Shown here: piece by piece, positions 22,570 through 33,935 of the stretch
Layout: each line of letters begins with the position of its first letter
How positions within the stretch are numbered: position 1 is the stretch's first letter
DNA from: Earliella scabrosa
Lineage: Eukaryota; Basidiomycota; Agaricomycetes; Polyporales; Polyporaceae
NCBI GenBank assembly: GCA_022605405.1
Contig: JABYQQ010000003.1
Span: forward strand, 2,914,001-2,978,000
Length of the DNA stretch: 64,000 nt
Reading direction: 5' to 3'
The notes under the pieces: model-generated
Databases searched by the model: none
Told to the model about the DNA's origin: nothing
Seen by the model: the letters and a program-made list of their open reading frames with translations, nothing else
Made by a program: the position numbers and the translations under genes

Positions 22570-24428
22570 ATGTCGCTCCCTTTTCAAGCAAATATGTCCA
22601 CTCAGTCGTCATTCCTGGATCACGAACCTGGTCATGGTGGTTCGATGGTGCCGGCTGGTTTCGAGCAAGTAGGACAACAGGGAGGAGTCTTTGTGAGTAC
22701 TCGCTATTCTTACTACGTACCATGTCTGTGGTATTCACATGTTGCACTAGCAACCTGGCCTAGTCTTTGGTAGCGCGGATTTGTTAGATCCCGCCAACAG
22801 TTTACCTGCAATGGGCAACGGTCAACCTGTCTCGTTCATGGAACAACTGAACGCATCTTACCCACTCGATCCGCTTGCAAGCAATGAAGTCTTCACCCCG
22901 CAGCGTCAGCAGCGCAGCTTCTACTCGTTCACTGAGGCGCAGCTTCAGCAGATAGTTGCAGAGAGTACTGCAGGTATGGAATGAGTGCTTCTACTACCGT
23001 CGCAGCAGTATGCTGACTCTTCGACTTACCATCCCTAGCTGTCACGTCACGCCTCCAGCAGCAGATGAACAGCTGCACCGCACGTGTGGAGCAACAGGCG
23101 TTCGAGATTACAACTCTGCGAGGAGAACTGGAGACTGAGCGAGCGGCGCGCATGCATGCGGAAGAGGAGTTGAAACAGAACGATAGAACGCCCCTTGATT
23201 CGCATGTCCTGGTAAGTCACCTTAGGTTAACGAGCAACGGAACACATCTGACACACACCTGACTTAGGGTTTCGTTCATACGGCAGCCACCGATCTGATG
23301 GGCTGCTTCGAGAAGTTCAGATATACTGAAGATCCCGATGAGACCGCGTATTGGGACTTACCCCATCCACTTGCTCCGAATGCTGAGAAGCGAAAGACTC
23401 CGGACGGCGAAGGGATCCTGTACAACCCTGCATGGGATGAGGATGTCATCTCTGCCACGAACAGCGAGTTCATCGATGCCATCTTGGCGTTGGTAAACCA
23501 ACGACACAGCCTTGGTCAGTGGTTCGAGTTGCTACTTTGCCAGTGGAGTGTGAACTAAGACGTACCGTTATATCTACAGTGCTTGACCCTGTCAAACACA
23601 ACCCTAAAGTCCTCAAGGATGCTGCACAGACGTACTTCCGTTCGCTCAAGCGCGAATACAGCTTTCGCAACACTGATGAAGGCCGCAAGCGTCATGCAAA
23701 CAAAAATCAGTATGACCGACGACTCAACCGCAGAAAAGAGGTACGTGCCTTGTATCCGGGCTTGTTCACTGAGATGACAAAGCCCCTGCACATCTATAGA
23801 AGGCCAAAAACCGCCGTAAGGCAATTCCAGCTTTCCGAAAGGTAGTCGGATATGCACAAACGGTTGGAATCGAGGCGATCGTCAACACCGACTGCGTCAG
23901 CTCTGAGCACTCACTTGGTGAGAGCGAGGCCTGCGGCGATGGGGCTGCTGTTTTGAATGTACTTCCAGTGGGGTGGATGTCCAAACAGGTATGAGACGCT
24001 CGTTATGACAGAACGTAATAGGAGACTCACATTGCTGAATGCACCCCTAGATGAGAGACATCCACGAGGGACTAGGCGTGATCGCCCGTGTCCTACCAAC
24101 TGGGAGGGCGGCGACGAAAGCAGAGCCTCTACTGACCGCAGATGACGACGGAGTGGACTTTACACCGGATCAGCGTGGCCGGTTCCTTCGTCTGGTTCTC
24201 CTGAATGTCGCTCGTCGGAAGGGGCGTGGACGGTCCAAGTATGTTCGCCGGAAGGGTCCGGAGGATTCCCGCATGCGGAAAGGTGTTGTCAATAAAGGTC
24301 TGGTGTACAAGGAGAGCGTTCAGGAGGTATGGGCAGCGACGGAACTCACCAACATTGAACCAGCTCCCGCTCCAGCGAGGCTGACTATATTTGGAGCGGA
24401 GGTGCCTGCTGAGCTTCTCCAACTGTAG
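22570..24428 (+). CDS. transposon-borne protein of unknown function (497 aa)
   Basis: I do not recognise a family. Seven exons: 22570-22692, 22751-22973, 23039-23211, 23268-23514, 23580-23740, 23800-23988 and 24051-24428; every junction keeps the frame and uses standard GT-AG sites. The protein has a Gln/Pro-rich N-terminus and a coiled-coil segment (about residues 120-170, with RLQQQMNSC and RGELETERAARMHAEEEL). A central region has conserved-looking aromatics (YWDLPHPLAPNAEKRKTPDG). A highly basic stretch (YFRSLKREYSFRNTDEGRKR onward) could bind nucleic acid. A basic C-terminal region follows (VARRKGRGRSKYVRRKG). It lies inside the transposon and converges with the transposase, ending 109 bases from its stop codon. 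Position and charge suggest an accessory DNA-binding factor, perhaps like the second protein of plant CACTA elements; this is inference. Confidence 0.75.
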
Positions 24429-24537
24429 ACAGATGGGTCTTGTTAGTACTGCGTCGTATATTACCGCAATACCTTCGAATTCTGGCATTCGGCGTGCATG
24501 GCACAGGGCGACACGAGATGATGGTGAATGTGCAGCG

Positions 24538-27500
24538 CTATTGAGTACATGTAGAGGCATACAGCGGGGAAGTTGATGCGTGGAGAGGGAGCGTAAGGCG
24601 ACATGTCGTGCCATGAACATGGACAGTGTGCTGAATGACAGGAGCAATAATGTCGTCGAGGGAAACTATACGGCTATCCGGACCCGGCTCCATGGTTTGC
24701 AGATACGACGTCGAGTCCCAGACCTGTAGATTGAAATGGGTGCTGTCATATTTGTTGAGGGTGATACGCAACATGACGTGAGGAACGTAACGCACAAGCT
24801 CTCCCACGGAGTACCGGCAAGGGTGATCTCTCGTAACGGTCGGAACCATTGCATCAGAGCAAAGAGACGTCGCGGAATGCCAGGTGCTTCGTATGAAATG
24901 ATGTCTAAAATTTCACCAACCCAGGTAAGCCCTGCTCCGGAGGTTCGTATCAGTGCGCAGGAGTCATGAGGTGATGTCGAGCGTCGTGAAGCATGATACC
25001 GATGTCCGTGCAAGACGATGTGATCATAGTGGGTGGCAATATCGGGGATTAGGATACTGGAAGGATGTTGAGGAATGGCGATGATACTGTGGAATAGTTG
25101 AAACGGGTTCCGGCTCCGCAGAAAGAGCACCAGTTGCCAGTAGAGATCTTGAGACATGCGTTCTCGAGACGCTCGGTTGCTGAGCTGGAAGAGGGTGGTA
25201 CCTACCAAGCATAAGATACATCAGCTGTTCTCGAGTAAGTGACTATAGGGGACGTACTGTCTGCATATGCATCCTCTATCTCTTGCGCAAGAGCTTGTAG
25301 CGTCCCACGATTATCCGTGGTGGCCTTCAGCATGGCCTCGCAACTGTGGTGTACGCTCGCAGATGGAGGCTCACGCAGGCCTTGTGCAAGCTACAGCGTG
25401 TTACGATAGTGGATATCAGCGGGCAAGAGAGGAAAAGATAGTGACGTTTACACATACTAGACGATAGAGCTCTGCAGACCGATGAAACTCCCGGAAGAAT
25501 GTGCATTCAATTTCCCCGCCCTCGTGGTTGGAGGTCTTATAGCTCTTGAGAATCCGGTTCATGCGCTCGAAGATGAATGTCCAGAACTCGCGCAGGGGGC
25601 CATAATCGAGTACGAAGTCGCCAGTGTGTGTCGCATAGTGGTGATTGGGACGAATCACCGATGGTCCGTACAGCTGTCAAGTAGTTAAAGATAACTCTAA
25701 CCGGTACCAAGTGAGAAGCGCGTACCTCGAGCAACTCGATGCAGTATTCGCGCAAAAGCCGATCACCAGCACTCACGTCTGCCTCAGAGAGTTCTTCAGA
25801 GAGGAAGATACGAAGTGCAGAACAGAGTTTCGCAAAGTTCGCAACATCTCGAGGATGGAGTGAACTCGAACCGCTCAGCATAGGCTCGTCCTCGTCAGAT
25901 GGCCATGCTTCATCCTCGTGGACCTCCTGAGCGCCGTCGTCATCCGATTCGAGAACCATTCCCTGGAATAAACCATCAGACAAGCACAGGCAAGACGATT
26001 TGTGCGCCTACCTCAGCTTTCTCAGTGAGCTTAACAGGGCGCGTCGAGCGACGGAGTGGACCCTGACAAGATCCTGGTTAGCTACGCCCCATGCCGAGAG
26101 ATGATGTATATGCATACCGACTCGGTTGTTCTGGGTGCTCTTGACCGTTTGCCCTTGCGCCGTGTAGATTTGGCCGCTGAGGTGGTACGGACTTCAGATG
26201 ATAGGGCATCTTTTGACTTCAACTTCTCTCGTTTGCGCAGGACTGCTGCCTCAATCTGACTCCGTCGGATGGCCAGTCGGGTACCGTCAGGATCTGGCTC
26301 GCAAGCACTCCACAGCTCCGGTATTGCCAGAGGCCCGACTACTGTGGCCATGATGAGCCACTGGTCAGCAGTGAGAGACCCACCAGCCGGCTCGCCTACC
26401 AAACGAGGAAGGCGACCAAGCTTCGTAGGAAGTGACAGCTGATGTTGTTAGCCCGGGCAATGTCAGCAATATTTGTCTGGTACACACCTTGTCTAACACT
26501 TCATGCAGCTTCCGAAGCTCATGGTTCTTGCGAAAGATCTTCAATTGCACCCAGATATGGTAGAAGTGCGTCTTCACGAGCCCTAAATGAGTAACGTTTA
26601 GCACGCGCTATGTACAAGTACAAGTTGAAATGAATGCACCAAGGAACAGGTTATGCATAGGGTCAATGACAATCATGCGGCACATATCAAAGTATGGTAG
26701 ACGAGCAAGCTCGGACCACCGCGTAGCATAGCGCTTTGCAAACTCATCGCGCGCTGCTTTGGTCGGCAATTCACGGTATCGGTTCATGTACTCTCTATGT
26801 TGAGCATCAGTGCGTGACCGAAAGGCTAGCTAGCCATTAGCTCACATCGAGATCAGTGCTATAGTATGACGTACCATTGCGAGTAAATGCTGCCACAGTT
26901 GCTTTCAGAGCTTGAGTGATCCAATCCCTGGTGCAGAAAAAACGATGACTGTGGGAGGCGAAACCGCCGACTTTGTGCGCTGCTGGTTTATCACAGAACA
27001 CGCCCACAAGGATGACACGGACAAGCCGCCCTTGAGGGTATCGGGAGGTTGATATGATGACACCATGACGCCAAAGACGCAGAAGCTCGTTGACGATGAC
27101 ACGCAGATAAAACTGCGTCTCGTCAGGATCAACCTCCTTCGGCCCGGGGATAATGCCCGTGAGTAACAGATTGGCTGCTCGAAAACTGCGAATTGGATTG
27201 AGACGTTAGCTAGTGACTTGTAGACATACAGCAGTACAATCGTGCACGGTCTCCAAGGTCGAAGTCAACGCTGCACGATTGCACACTAAGAAAGCACACA
27301 CCGTAGGTACGCCGGGAAGTTCACAATGGTGAATGACATAGGACAGGAGGTGTATGATGCGGATATCAAACTTCGTAGATACGAGAACCTGAGATCGTAC
27401 TCAGTATCGTAGCGCTCACATATTGTGATAACAACGTACCAATCAAGCCCGAGGGCCACGCCGACCCGCAGTTCACCGTCGTCCTCCGTAGACGACCCAT

Positions 27501-29067
27501 ATTTGAAGAACGGCAGTCCATCTGGCCCCTTCAGGATTCGGCAGATCAATCCATCGAACATATCCACCAGCCGGCCAAGCACGCGAGGCCGCTTCTTCCA
27601 GGCCTCCATGTTGTCTTCATTCTCCGCAACTTGAAGAAGTGATTGGAGTTGAGCCGTTAGCGACAGGTACGGAAAGCTGAGTTTGCGTCTGGCGCGTCTG
27701 AACTGATTGCCTTCAAACGTGAAGAGAGGTGTCTTGCAGCCGGTGCAGGTGGCTTTCAAATCGAGAAGAACGCTTTCAGGATACACCATTCGGCACTCGG
27801 GACAGCACGGAAAGATTTGGAAGGGAACATTGAGGTGAAGCGACGATAGGACGCCAGATAGAGAGACACGCATCTCTGACAGGAGGGATGAATGGCCGAG
27901 TTCACGAAGTATGTGACAGATGACTGAGAGCATGACGTCGCAGAAGCGAAAAGGGAGGTGGCCGGCCAGATGCAGCCAGCCAGCGAGGATGCATGTGAGC
28001 AGGACGGCGGGATGCCAATCACAACGTGACAGGGAGAACGAATTGCGTGCGGAGGTGTTCACGTCTTGGGCGAACGGGTCTGCGGTCTCCTCACAGTCTG
28101 CATTGATAGGGTCAAGTAAGTAAGGTGTGCGTAGACATGCAGATCATGGAGACTCACCACCGCTCATCTCCGCCGGCGTATCCTGCCTGTCCTGCTCGGC
28201 GACCTGCTCGACGAGCCCGTCCTGCTCATTTCGTGCACTCTCCTCGGCCTGCTCAATATTCTCGTCCTGCCCATCCTGCCCGTTTGGCTCCATTTCAAGC
28301 TCCCAGTCGTCGTCGCAGATGGGTTCAGGATGGTCCTCGGAGGTGTCGAGACGAACATTGGGCTGCTTGCTAAGCACAGGCGACGTCGGTGCATGTGGGA
28401 GGTCTGGAGGCTGCGCATGGAAGCCCCAGGAGTTAGGAGTCTCATATGGGGGAAGACTTGCGGGTGTGAGGGGCGGGAGCAGCACTCCTAACGGAGCCAA
28501 AGGGGTCGAATTCGCATGCCATCCGCGCGCTGGTACCGAGCTACTAGCATTAGGCAACTGTATATTGATGACCTCCTTGAGAGCGACGTCAATGATCTAT
28601 ACTTGGAGAATTGTCAATGACTTCAGCAGCCGTGACGAGGGCGATGAATCGACACGCACCCGTGATGTCACAAACCTAGGACTCGGACTGGATTCCTTGG
28701 TGTGGAGGGGACCACCTTGAACATGAGGAGCGTGACGGGAGATGGGAGCAAAGAGGGCATGCGACGTGTTTTCGATGGTACTAGTTGAACCCTTCGATTG
28801 AGGTACTAACGGGCGGGGAGAAGTCCACAAAGTTCGTGCCATCGCGTACATCCCTTTCCCCATCGACATTGACCCCTTACACAAGACACCCTTGAGGCGA
28901 AGCTGCTTGGCTTCGTGCTTGACACGTGTGGATCGCGGTATGAGCTCGCCTTTGCATTGTGGGCAGTAACACGGAACGTCCTTTGCTGGCTGAAACGTGG
29001 TATGTCACGGAGATCAATTCGGGCTTCGCCATAACGCAATTAGAATGCGAGATAGTATACGCACCAT
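24538..29067 (-). CDS. Plavaka/CACTA-type DDE transposase, multi-exon
   Basis: Large transposase catalysing cut-and-paste transposition of this element. Exons I could fix: 28660-28989, 28158-28596, 27440-28097, then further short exons down to a stop at 24538. The initiator ATG (29065-29067) appears to stand alone in the first exon. Order of features: N-terminal zinc-binding CYCPQCKGELIPRS; an acidic linker (about 28,320-28,170); a CPEC...CTGC zinc finger; the core IIPGPKEVDPDETQFYL; VFCDKPAAHKVGGF with a candidate catalytic Asp; IDPMHNLFLGLVK with a second; and the C-terminal block HHYATHTGDFVLDYGPLREF with FERMNRILKSYK. These blocks recur in basidiomycete Plavaka transposases. No internal stop was found in the exons I traced. 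The C-terminal exon choice (44-base intron near 24,770) is tentative. Confidence 0.8.
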
Positions 29068-29445
29068 GAGAGTAATGCTACTGGTCGTACATGGAAAGCT
29101 ACAAGATGCGGAGGAGCGAGATCGAAGAGAGTGAGATGGTGGTAGTGGGTAAGTGCCGTTGATTTGACGCCCGAAGGCTCGGGTTCTCTCCGACTCCAAC
29201 AGACGCCTTCTAGTCCAATAACTTATTCTTATTGAACACCAGAAGTTACCGATACTGAGACGAACATATGATATGAAAGCACGGACGTGATTAAATGGGA
29301 CTGATGTACGGTAGCATACAACCCAGACATCTACTACAGGCTCATAAGACGCAACCGGTCGACGACCAAGGAGACATTCTCGGGGTTCTCTACGAGGGAC
29401 ATAGTCCCTAGACGCTCTGCAAGGTTGTCTAGAGCCTCCTTGGAG

Positions 29446-29475
<30 letters not shown>
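29446..29475. repeat. GGCGAG hexanucleotide microsatellite
   Basis: About five tandem GGCGAG units lie between the transposase start and the 200-residue gene of the transposon. Length variation between strains is likely. Confidence 0.7.
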
Positions 29476-29477
<2 letters not shown>

Positions 29478-29519
29478 TATGTGACCAGGAGAGGGGAGGG
29501 GCGGCGTTCTGTAAGCCTC

Positions 29520-30173
29520 CTAGCAACAGATGAGCACACAACTTCCAAGAACGAGCATGATACGACAACGAACCTTAACGCAGTTCAAGAAACGCAGAAA
29601 GCGCCACCAGACATCTCCATCCCGGCGCGAAGCGCGAGCATTGATGGCGCTGATTGTTGCCCAAAGCCATCCAAGGGAGCGAGTGAACTTGAGGGGATGA
29701 GCTGGTCCCGCTCGGACGTCCGACAGCCAAAGAGGGCCATCTAGAGCATCCCAGTCACACCCCGACCAGGCGGCGACTCTTGCGGTATGCAATCCACCGG
29801 TGGGTAGTCCCGTTTCGACGCGGATGACCAGAGTAAAGGTCGACGGGTCCTTGAAGATCCCTTCGATCTCACCCTAGAGACGAACGTCAGCTCGGACAAA
29901 TAGCAAAGAATTGAAGCAACTTACTTGAGTTACTTCAACGAAAACCCGCATGGTTACTTCAACGTGTGCGCCCGGCCCGGCGAGGCTGAGGTCGTACGGT
30001 CCCTCGGCGTGGTTTTGGAGGAGTCCACGGATGAGGAAATCTTCTGGTGTGACAGGGTAGCGGGACGGCAGAGGACGGGCAAGGTCTCGAGGGCGCGGAG
30101 GAGCAATGGCGTTACGAGAGAAAGGGGTGAACCTGCAGCTGCGTGTGGTGCGGGTGCGTGAAGACTTCGCCAT
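29520..30173 (-). CDS. second transposon-borne protein of unknown function (200 aa)
   Basis: Two exons, 29925-30173 and 29520-29873, joined by a 51-base intron with GTAAGT, a GCTGAC branch site and CTAG. The first 40 residues are basic (SSRTRTTRSCR), followed by PVTPEDFLIRGLL, YDLSLAGPGAHVEV and, across the splice, FVEVTQ|GEIEGIFKDPS. A compact, beta-rich, aromatic-containing region follows (GCDWDALDGPLWLSDV, RSLGWLWATISAIN). I recognise no family. It lies between the transposase and the right terminus, in the same direction as the transposase. It could be a third element protein or a fragment captured from the host. The last dozen residues after the VK at the end of RFLNCVK may be intronic, so the C-terminus is uncertain. 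Confidence 0.6.
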
Positions 30174-30594
30174 TTTGGAGTTGTCGTCTGTGGATGCGAG
30201 TGGCCATGGCGCAAGCAGCGAGAGATTTATGCTCGACAGAAATACAGAGGGCAGGGGATATCGAGGTGGTACTAGGGAGTAGGTGGCCTAGTATGAGGGC
30301 GAGTGACCGACAAGAGAGTAGCGAGCGTGGGGACACTAGATGCCCGCTATAATGTAGTGATGGCCGTCGCTGACAGACCTAGCGATGGGCGCATCGCGCC
30401 ATCACAGTGAGACCCAAACTAGGTCAAACTGGCGCCTCTCGTGCCTACTCGTTTCGAGGCCGCGCGAACTGACCTAGTTCTACCCCCCAACTACTTTGAC
30501 AACCCAATCTATCCGTCGTGCCTACCGTGTACTAGCTCGACTACACCACGAACTAGGCTGTCGAACGGGCCTAGTATTACCTCGGACGGTCTGA

Positions 30595-30618
30595 CCTGGG
30601 TACAGGCTTCACGCAGTG
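30595..30618 (-). repeat. right terminal inverted repeat
   Basis: Read on the minus strand it begins CACTGCGT and matches the left terminus at 20 of 24 positions. Confidence 0.8.
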
Positions 30619-30621
30619 AAT
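30619..30621. repeat. target-site duplication AAT, right copy
   Basis: AAT directly follows the CAGTG end of the transposon and matches 21768-21770. Confidence 0.75.
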
Positions 30622-31538
30622 GCGGGAGGAATGAGAGTCTTCAGCCTAAGGATCCCATGTCGTCAATCGATACGCATGTTCAGGTTGTGTGAACTGCTCA
30701 TAGAGCATGCAATTCATTTCCACCGCATAGTCGCAGAGGGGTCTGTCTACAACTGCCACAATAGCGTTGAGTACATACATCACATGCCTACCGCGAGGAG
30801 AGAGAGCATCAACATTGGAATTCAGCCCTACTCACCGTCGGCAGACTCCGGACCAATTGATGACGATACTTGTCTGGCTTGCAAGCTGGGTTCCGAGGCA
30901 GAGCGTTCGAACGGGTCATGAATCGTTGACTCAATTGACTTGGAACCGGAGCCCGACCAGCCTTTGCATAGTGGTTGAGCAGTAGGTTCGGAGCAAGCGC
31001 TTGCTTCACAGCGCACCTCGGGGAGTTGCGGCCTGCAAAGTTGCGGAGCACGAAACCACCGGAGATCAAAAAATACTTGATCCGAGCAGGTCATTCAGGA
31101 GCTCCGCTAATCTCCGCATGATAATACCTGAAGCGCTCGGCGCTCTGAGCTTGCACGCCCTCGCATGCGCACCCACATCGGAGGTTGACCAGAGCTTGAC
31201 GTTGTCAGTCAGCTGCAGGTGGATTAACAGATACACCTAGCGCAGGTACGTAAACACTACCACCATCCAGCGTTCGGGTCCACATATGACTGATCAAAGG
31301 TCCGGTCACAGTCGGATACCCTGGTTGGCAGTGACCACAACTTGAATACACGTCCATGGTGTCTTCGGTGATGACCAGAGCACAGCGTGCCACTGATGCC
31401 GTACTGACGCCATGCCGACTGAAGCAAGTGTGCGCGCCGTGGGGTGTAAGTGTTTTTAGGACGGAAGATGCGCGCGCGTCCGCCCGTTTCCTAGGTTCAC
31501 ATGCGTGCGCAGAGACCTCACCATTTACACCCACCACC
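30622..31538. other. region between transposon and ABC pseudogene
   Basis: About 900 bases of former intergenic DNA. Frames on both strands are short or are shadows extending from the ABC pseudogene. No gene is supported. Confidence 0.5.
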
Positions 31539-33699
31539 ATGGCAAACGCTTTCATGTTTGAACCCCCAGCGAAGTCAGCCCTACAGATGTGGAAGATGTC
31601 AAAGGAACTCTTGAACAGCGCTACCCTGGTCGGGTCGTGACCCATACAAAGATCGGCATCTGGGACTGGTACGAGGAACACGATCCAGATAACGGCCGTA
31701 GCAATCTGTCCTCCGCGATCGGCAAGAGGTGGTCTGAGCTTGTCGAATGCACTCCCTACTTGGTGCGACTTATGCGGGATGTCCTCAAAATACCTGGGTG
31801 TACCCTGCACAGCGGTGTCTACGCCCTGGCACACTTGAGCCAGGGGCTGGTGCCGGCACTGTCGTTGTGGTGAGTTGCGGGAGTAAATCGATGAATTGAC
31901 GCGCATTGATCTTATCGTACAGGTTCCAAGGAGAGTTAGTATGGATGGTATGTGTCGCGCGGGCCAGTATCATGATCCTCTGCCGTATACACTAAACCTT
32001 GTTTTCAGATGGAGGTCGCGTTGGAACAACGTACGGTCGACACACGAAAGCTCCTCCGCATCTGCGCAGGGCGGTTCGCCTGCACTATCGTGGCGATGAT
32101 CCTCCAGAAAATAGCGTCGAGCGCGGAACGGAAAGTCAACACGAGGATCAGACGTTGGTTCGCCCTGCGCGCCTTCCAGGCATACGTCCGTCTCGATGTG
32201 CCTACATTCTCGCGCCTCGCGGTCCAGAGCCAGCTGTCAGCCACGACAGAGGACTTCACTGGCAGAACGGTCATCTGGGAGACGCTGAGGATGGTCACCG
32301 ACGTCGTGAGCAAGTGCGCAACACTCACCGCACAAGGTTTTGTGCTGTTCAACGCTCTGAGAGGGCAGAAAGACGGACGTCTTCTGGCGCTCACGACCCT
32401 CGCGTCAGAGGTCCTTCCGTTTATGACTAATATGATGGCGTTCCGACAAACGATAGGTGCAGTATTTCCCACCTTAACCAATTATCTACACTTCCTGAGT
32501 ACTAACGCTATGATGTAGCTTGGGCAGTAACGTCCAAAGACCAACATTATATGAAGATGCGAGGTTGGAGGGCTGCAGTTAAGGACGATAAGCACCGGAA
32601 AGAGATTGTCGCCGGAAATCTCGCTGAGCACGCTGTTAGAGGTGAGTGAGCATTCAGGTGCGACACAACGGGGTTTGCGATTGATATCACGGGTCAGAAT
32701 ACACTACTGCCGCGGAGATAGTTGGAGACAATGACAAGCATTGGATGGAAGTATCATGGGAAGAGATGAGCGGGCCGTGGGGATACTTCCAGGAGAAGTT
32801 TTCAAGCAACTGCCGCAGGTTTGACTTCATGATCTCCATACCGTCGTTCCGAAGATGTGAGGTGACATTGTCTGGCTTTGTATAGGTTGCCTTTACATTG
32901 CGCGCAATCCGGAACCCAAGGCACATGCCGGAGTCGTTGGCGGCGCTCAATCTGGTCCAATCCGCAGCGAGAAGCTTTGCGTGGTCCGTGTATGAGATGT
33001 ACGCCAGAACGCAGACCATCGGCTCCCAACTTCTTGCTGCAAAAAGTGTCTACGAGGTGGGGGTTATCCCAAATGAAGTTGTGGACGGTACTGTCACTTT
33101 TCCGGAGAGCACAGAGCAGGTCAGAGATGGTATTGGCATTGAATTCAGGTATATCTCGACCTCTACGGATGAAATACGCCGTTCTGACCAACCACTGTGC
33201 AGAAATGTCTCTTTCAAATATCCGGATACTGAGAAATACGCGCTTCGAAACGTCTCCTTCGCTCTTCTCCCCGGCCAGCTCTGCGTATGTGTGCACCAGT
33301 CGTCTCGGGATGCAACATGCCTGCAGGGCGCTGACGCGATGTCGACTAGGTCATTGTTGGTGCTAACGGTGCGGGTAAGAGCACATTCTGAAGCTCATCG
33401 TCAGGCTGTACGATCCGGAAGAAGGCGAAATTCTAGTAGGCGGTTGAGACATACGCATGTACAAGCTCCGCGATCTCCGTCAGACCATCTCGGTTCTCTT
33501 CCAAGATTAAACCCACTTTCCTCTCTCAGTACGTCAATATTGCACTGCCCTACTTTGTGGCTCACTGATTCTTCCACTCACGATGGTCAGATTCGCGACA
33601 ACATCGCGCTCGGTGACCCGTCCGGCAGCGGTGACGACAGCCATGTCCGTACAGCTGCGTGGCTCGGCGGTGCAGAGTCGTTCATCGAGAAGCTTCCTG
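31539..33699 (+). pseudogene. ABC transporter (copy 1), 5' part, interrupted by retrotransposon
   Basis: Tandem paralog of the intact ABC transporter at 44089, recognisable exon by exon: KIGIWDWYEEH (compare [11 protein letters not shown]), CTPYLVRLMRDVLKIPGC, the membrane-domain segment RIRRWFALRAFQAYVRLDVP, and the ATP-binding half from NVSFKYPDTEKYALRNVSF to Walker A GANGAGKS. It is broken. After Walker A a missing base gives a stop at 33389-33391. Reading on in the shifted frame, further in-frame stops occur at 33445-33447 and 33508-33510, where the paralog has sense codons. The very N-terminus also does not join in frame. A chromovirus then enters after the codons for EKLP; the 3' part resumes at 41452. 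The span is given to the insertion point. Confidence 0.85.
33695..33699. repeat. target-site duplication TCCT G, left copy of chromovirus insertion
   Basis: TCCTG precedes the LTR here and TCCTG follows the other LTR at 41452-41456. Five bases is the usual size for Ty3/Gypsy integration. Confidence 0.85.
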
Positions 33700-33826
33700 T
33701 ATAAGGGGAAAACCCAAAATAGAAATACTCACTTTGTAGATGTTGAGGTGTGTGTGAGAGATGTGAGAGTAGATGGGTGTAGACAATAAGTGGATAAGTC
33801 TGGGGGAGTAGCCCCCAGAGTGCCTG

Positions 33827-33834
33827 CTTATATA
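33827..33834 (-). promoter_or_regulatory. TATA box in LTR
   Basis: TATATAAG on the element's strand, about 75 bases downstream of the triple bZIP sites. The functional equivalent in the 5' LTR is at 40923-40930. Confidence 0.55.
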
Positions 33835-33907
33835 CATGTGTGCTGGTACCCCTGGGACCGGTACAGACCCCAGATACTCTAGGTTACTAAGCTATCACAT
33901 GACAGGA

Positions 33908-33935
33908 TGAGTCAGGCATGACTCAGGGTGAGTCA
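33908..33935. promoter_or_regulatory. three TGASTCA (Gcn4/AP-1-type) sites in LTR
   Basis: TGAGTCA at 33908, TGACTCA at 33919 and TGAGTCA at 33929, with starts 11 and 10 bases apart, so all face the same side of the helix. TGASTCA is the core site of Gcn4/AP-1 bZIP factors. The cluster lies upstream of the LTR TATA box on the element's strand. The copy that would drive transcription is at 41004-41031 in the 5' LTR. Confidence 0.6.

Larger units (their letters stand above)
21771..30618. mobile_element. CACTA-superfamily (Plavaka-like) DNA transposon, complete, 8,848 bp
   Basis: The element is bounded by 24-bp terminal inverted repeats that start CACTGCGT and match at 20 of 24 positions, with AAT duplicated on each side. 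Just inside both ends are many short subterminal copies of ACTAGG/CCTAGT or close variants, for example around 21799, 21937, 22001, 30270, 30418, 30473, 30552 and 30570. These are probably transposase-binding sites. It holds a large intron-rich transposase gene (-) and two other genes: a 497-residue protein (+, tail to tail with the transposase) and a 200-residue protein (-). I found no stop or frameshift in the transposase exons examined, so the copy may be autonomous. Superfamily placement follows from the termini, the 3-bp duplication and the transposase motifs. Confidence 0.85.

Noticed and set aside
26905..27132. Apparent frameshift in the transposase near 27,050
   Set aside because: On re-reading, the frame through RLWRHGV and TSRYPQGRLVRV is continuous; the other frame is a shadow.
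31205..31906. 233-codon minus-strand frame over the ABC pseudogene
   Set aside because: Shadow of the plus-strand ABC exons, which carry the recognisable motifs.
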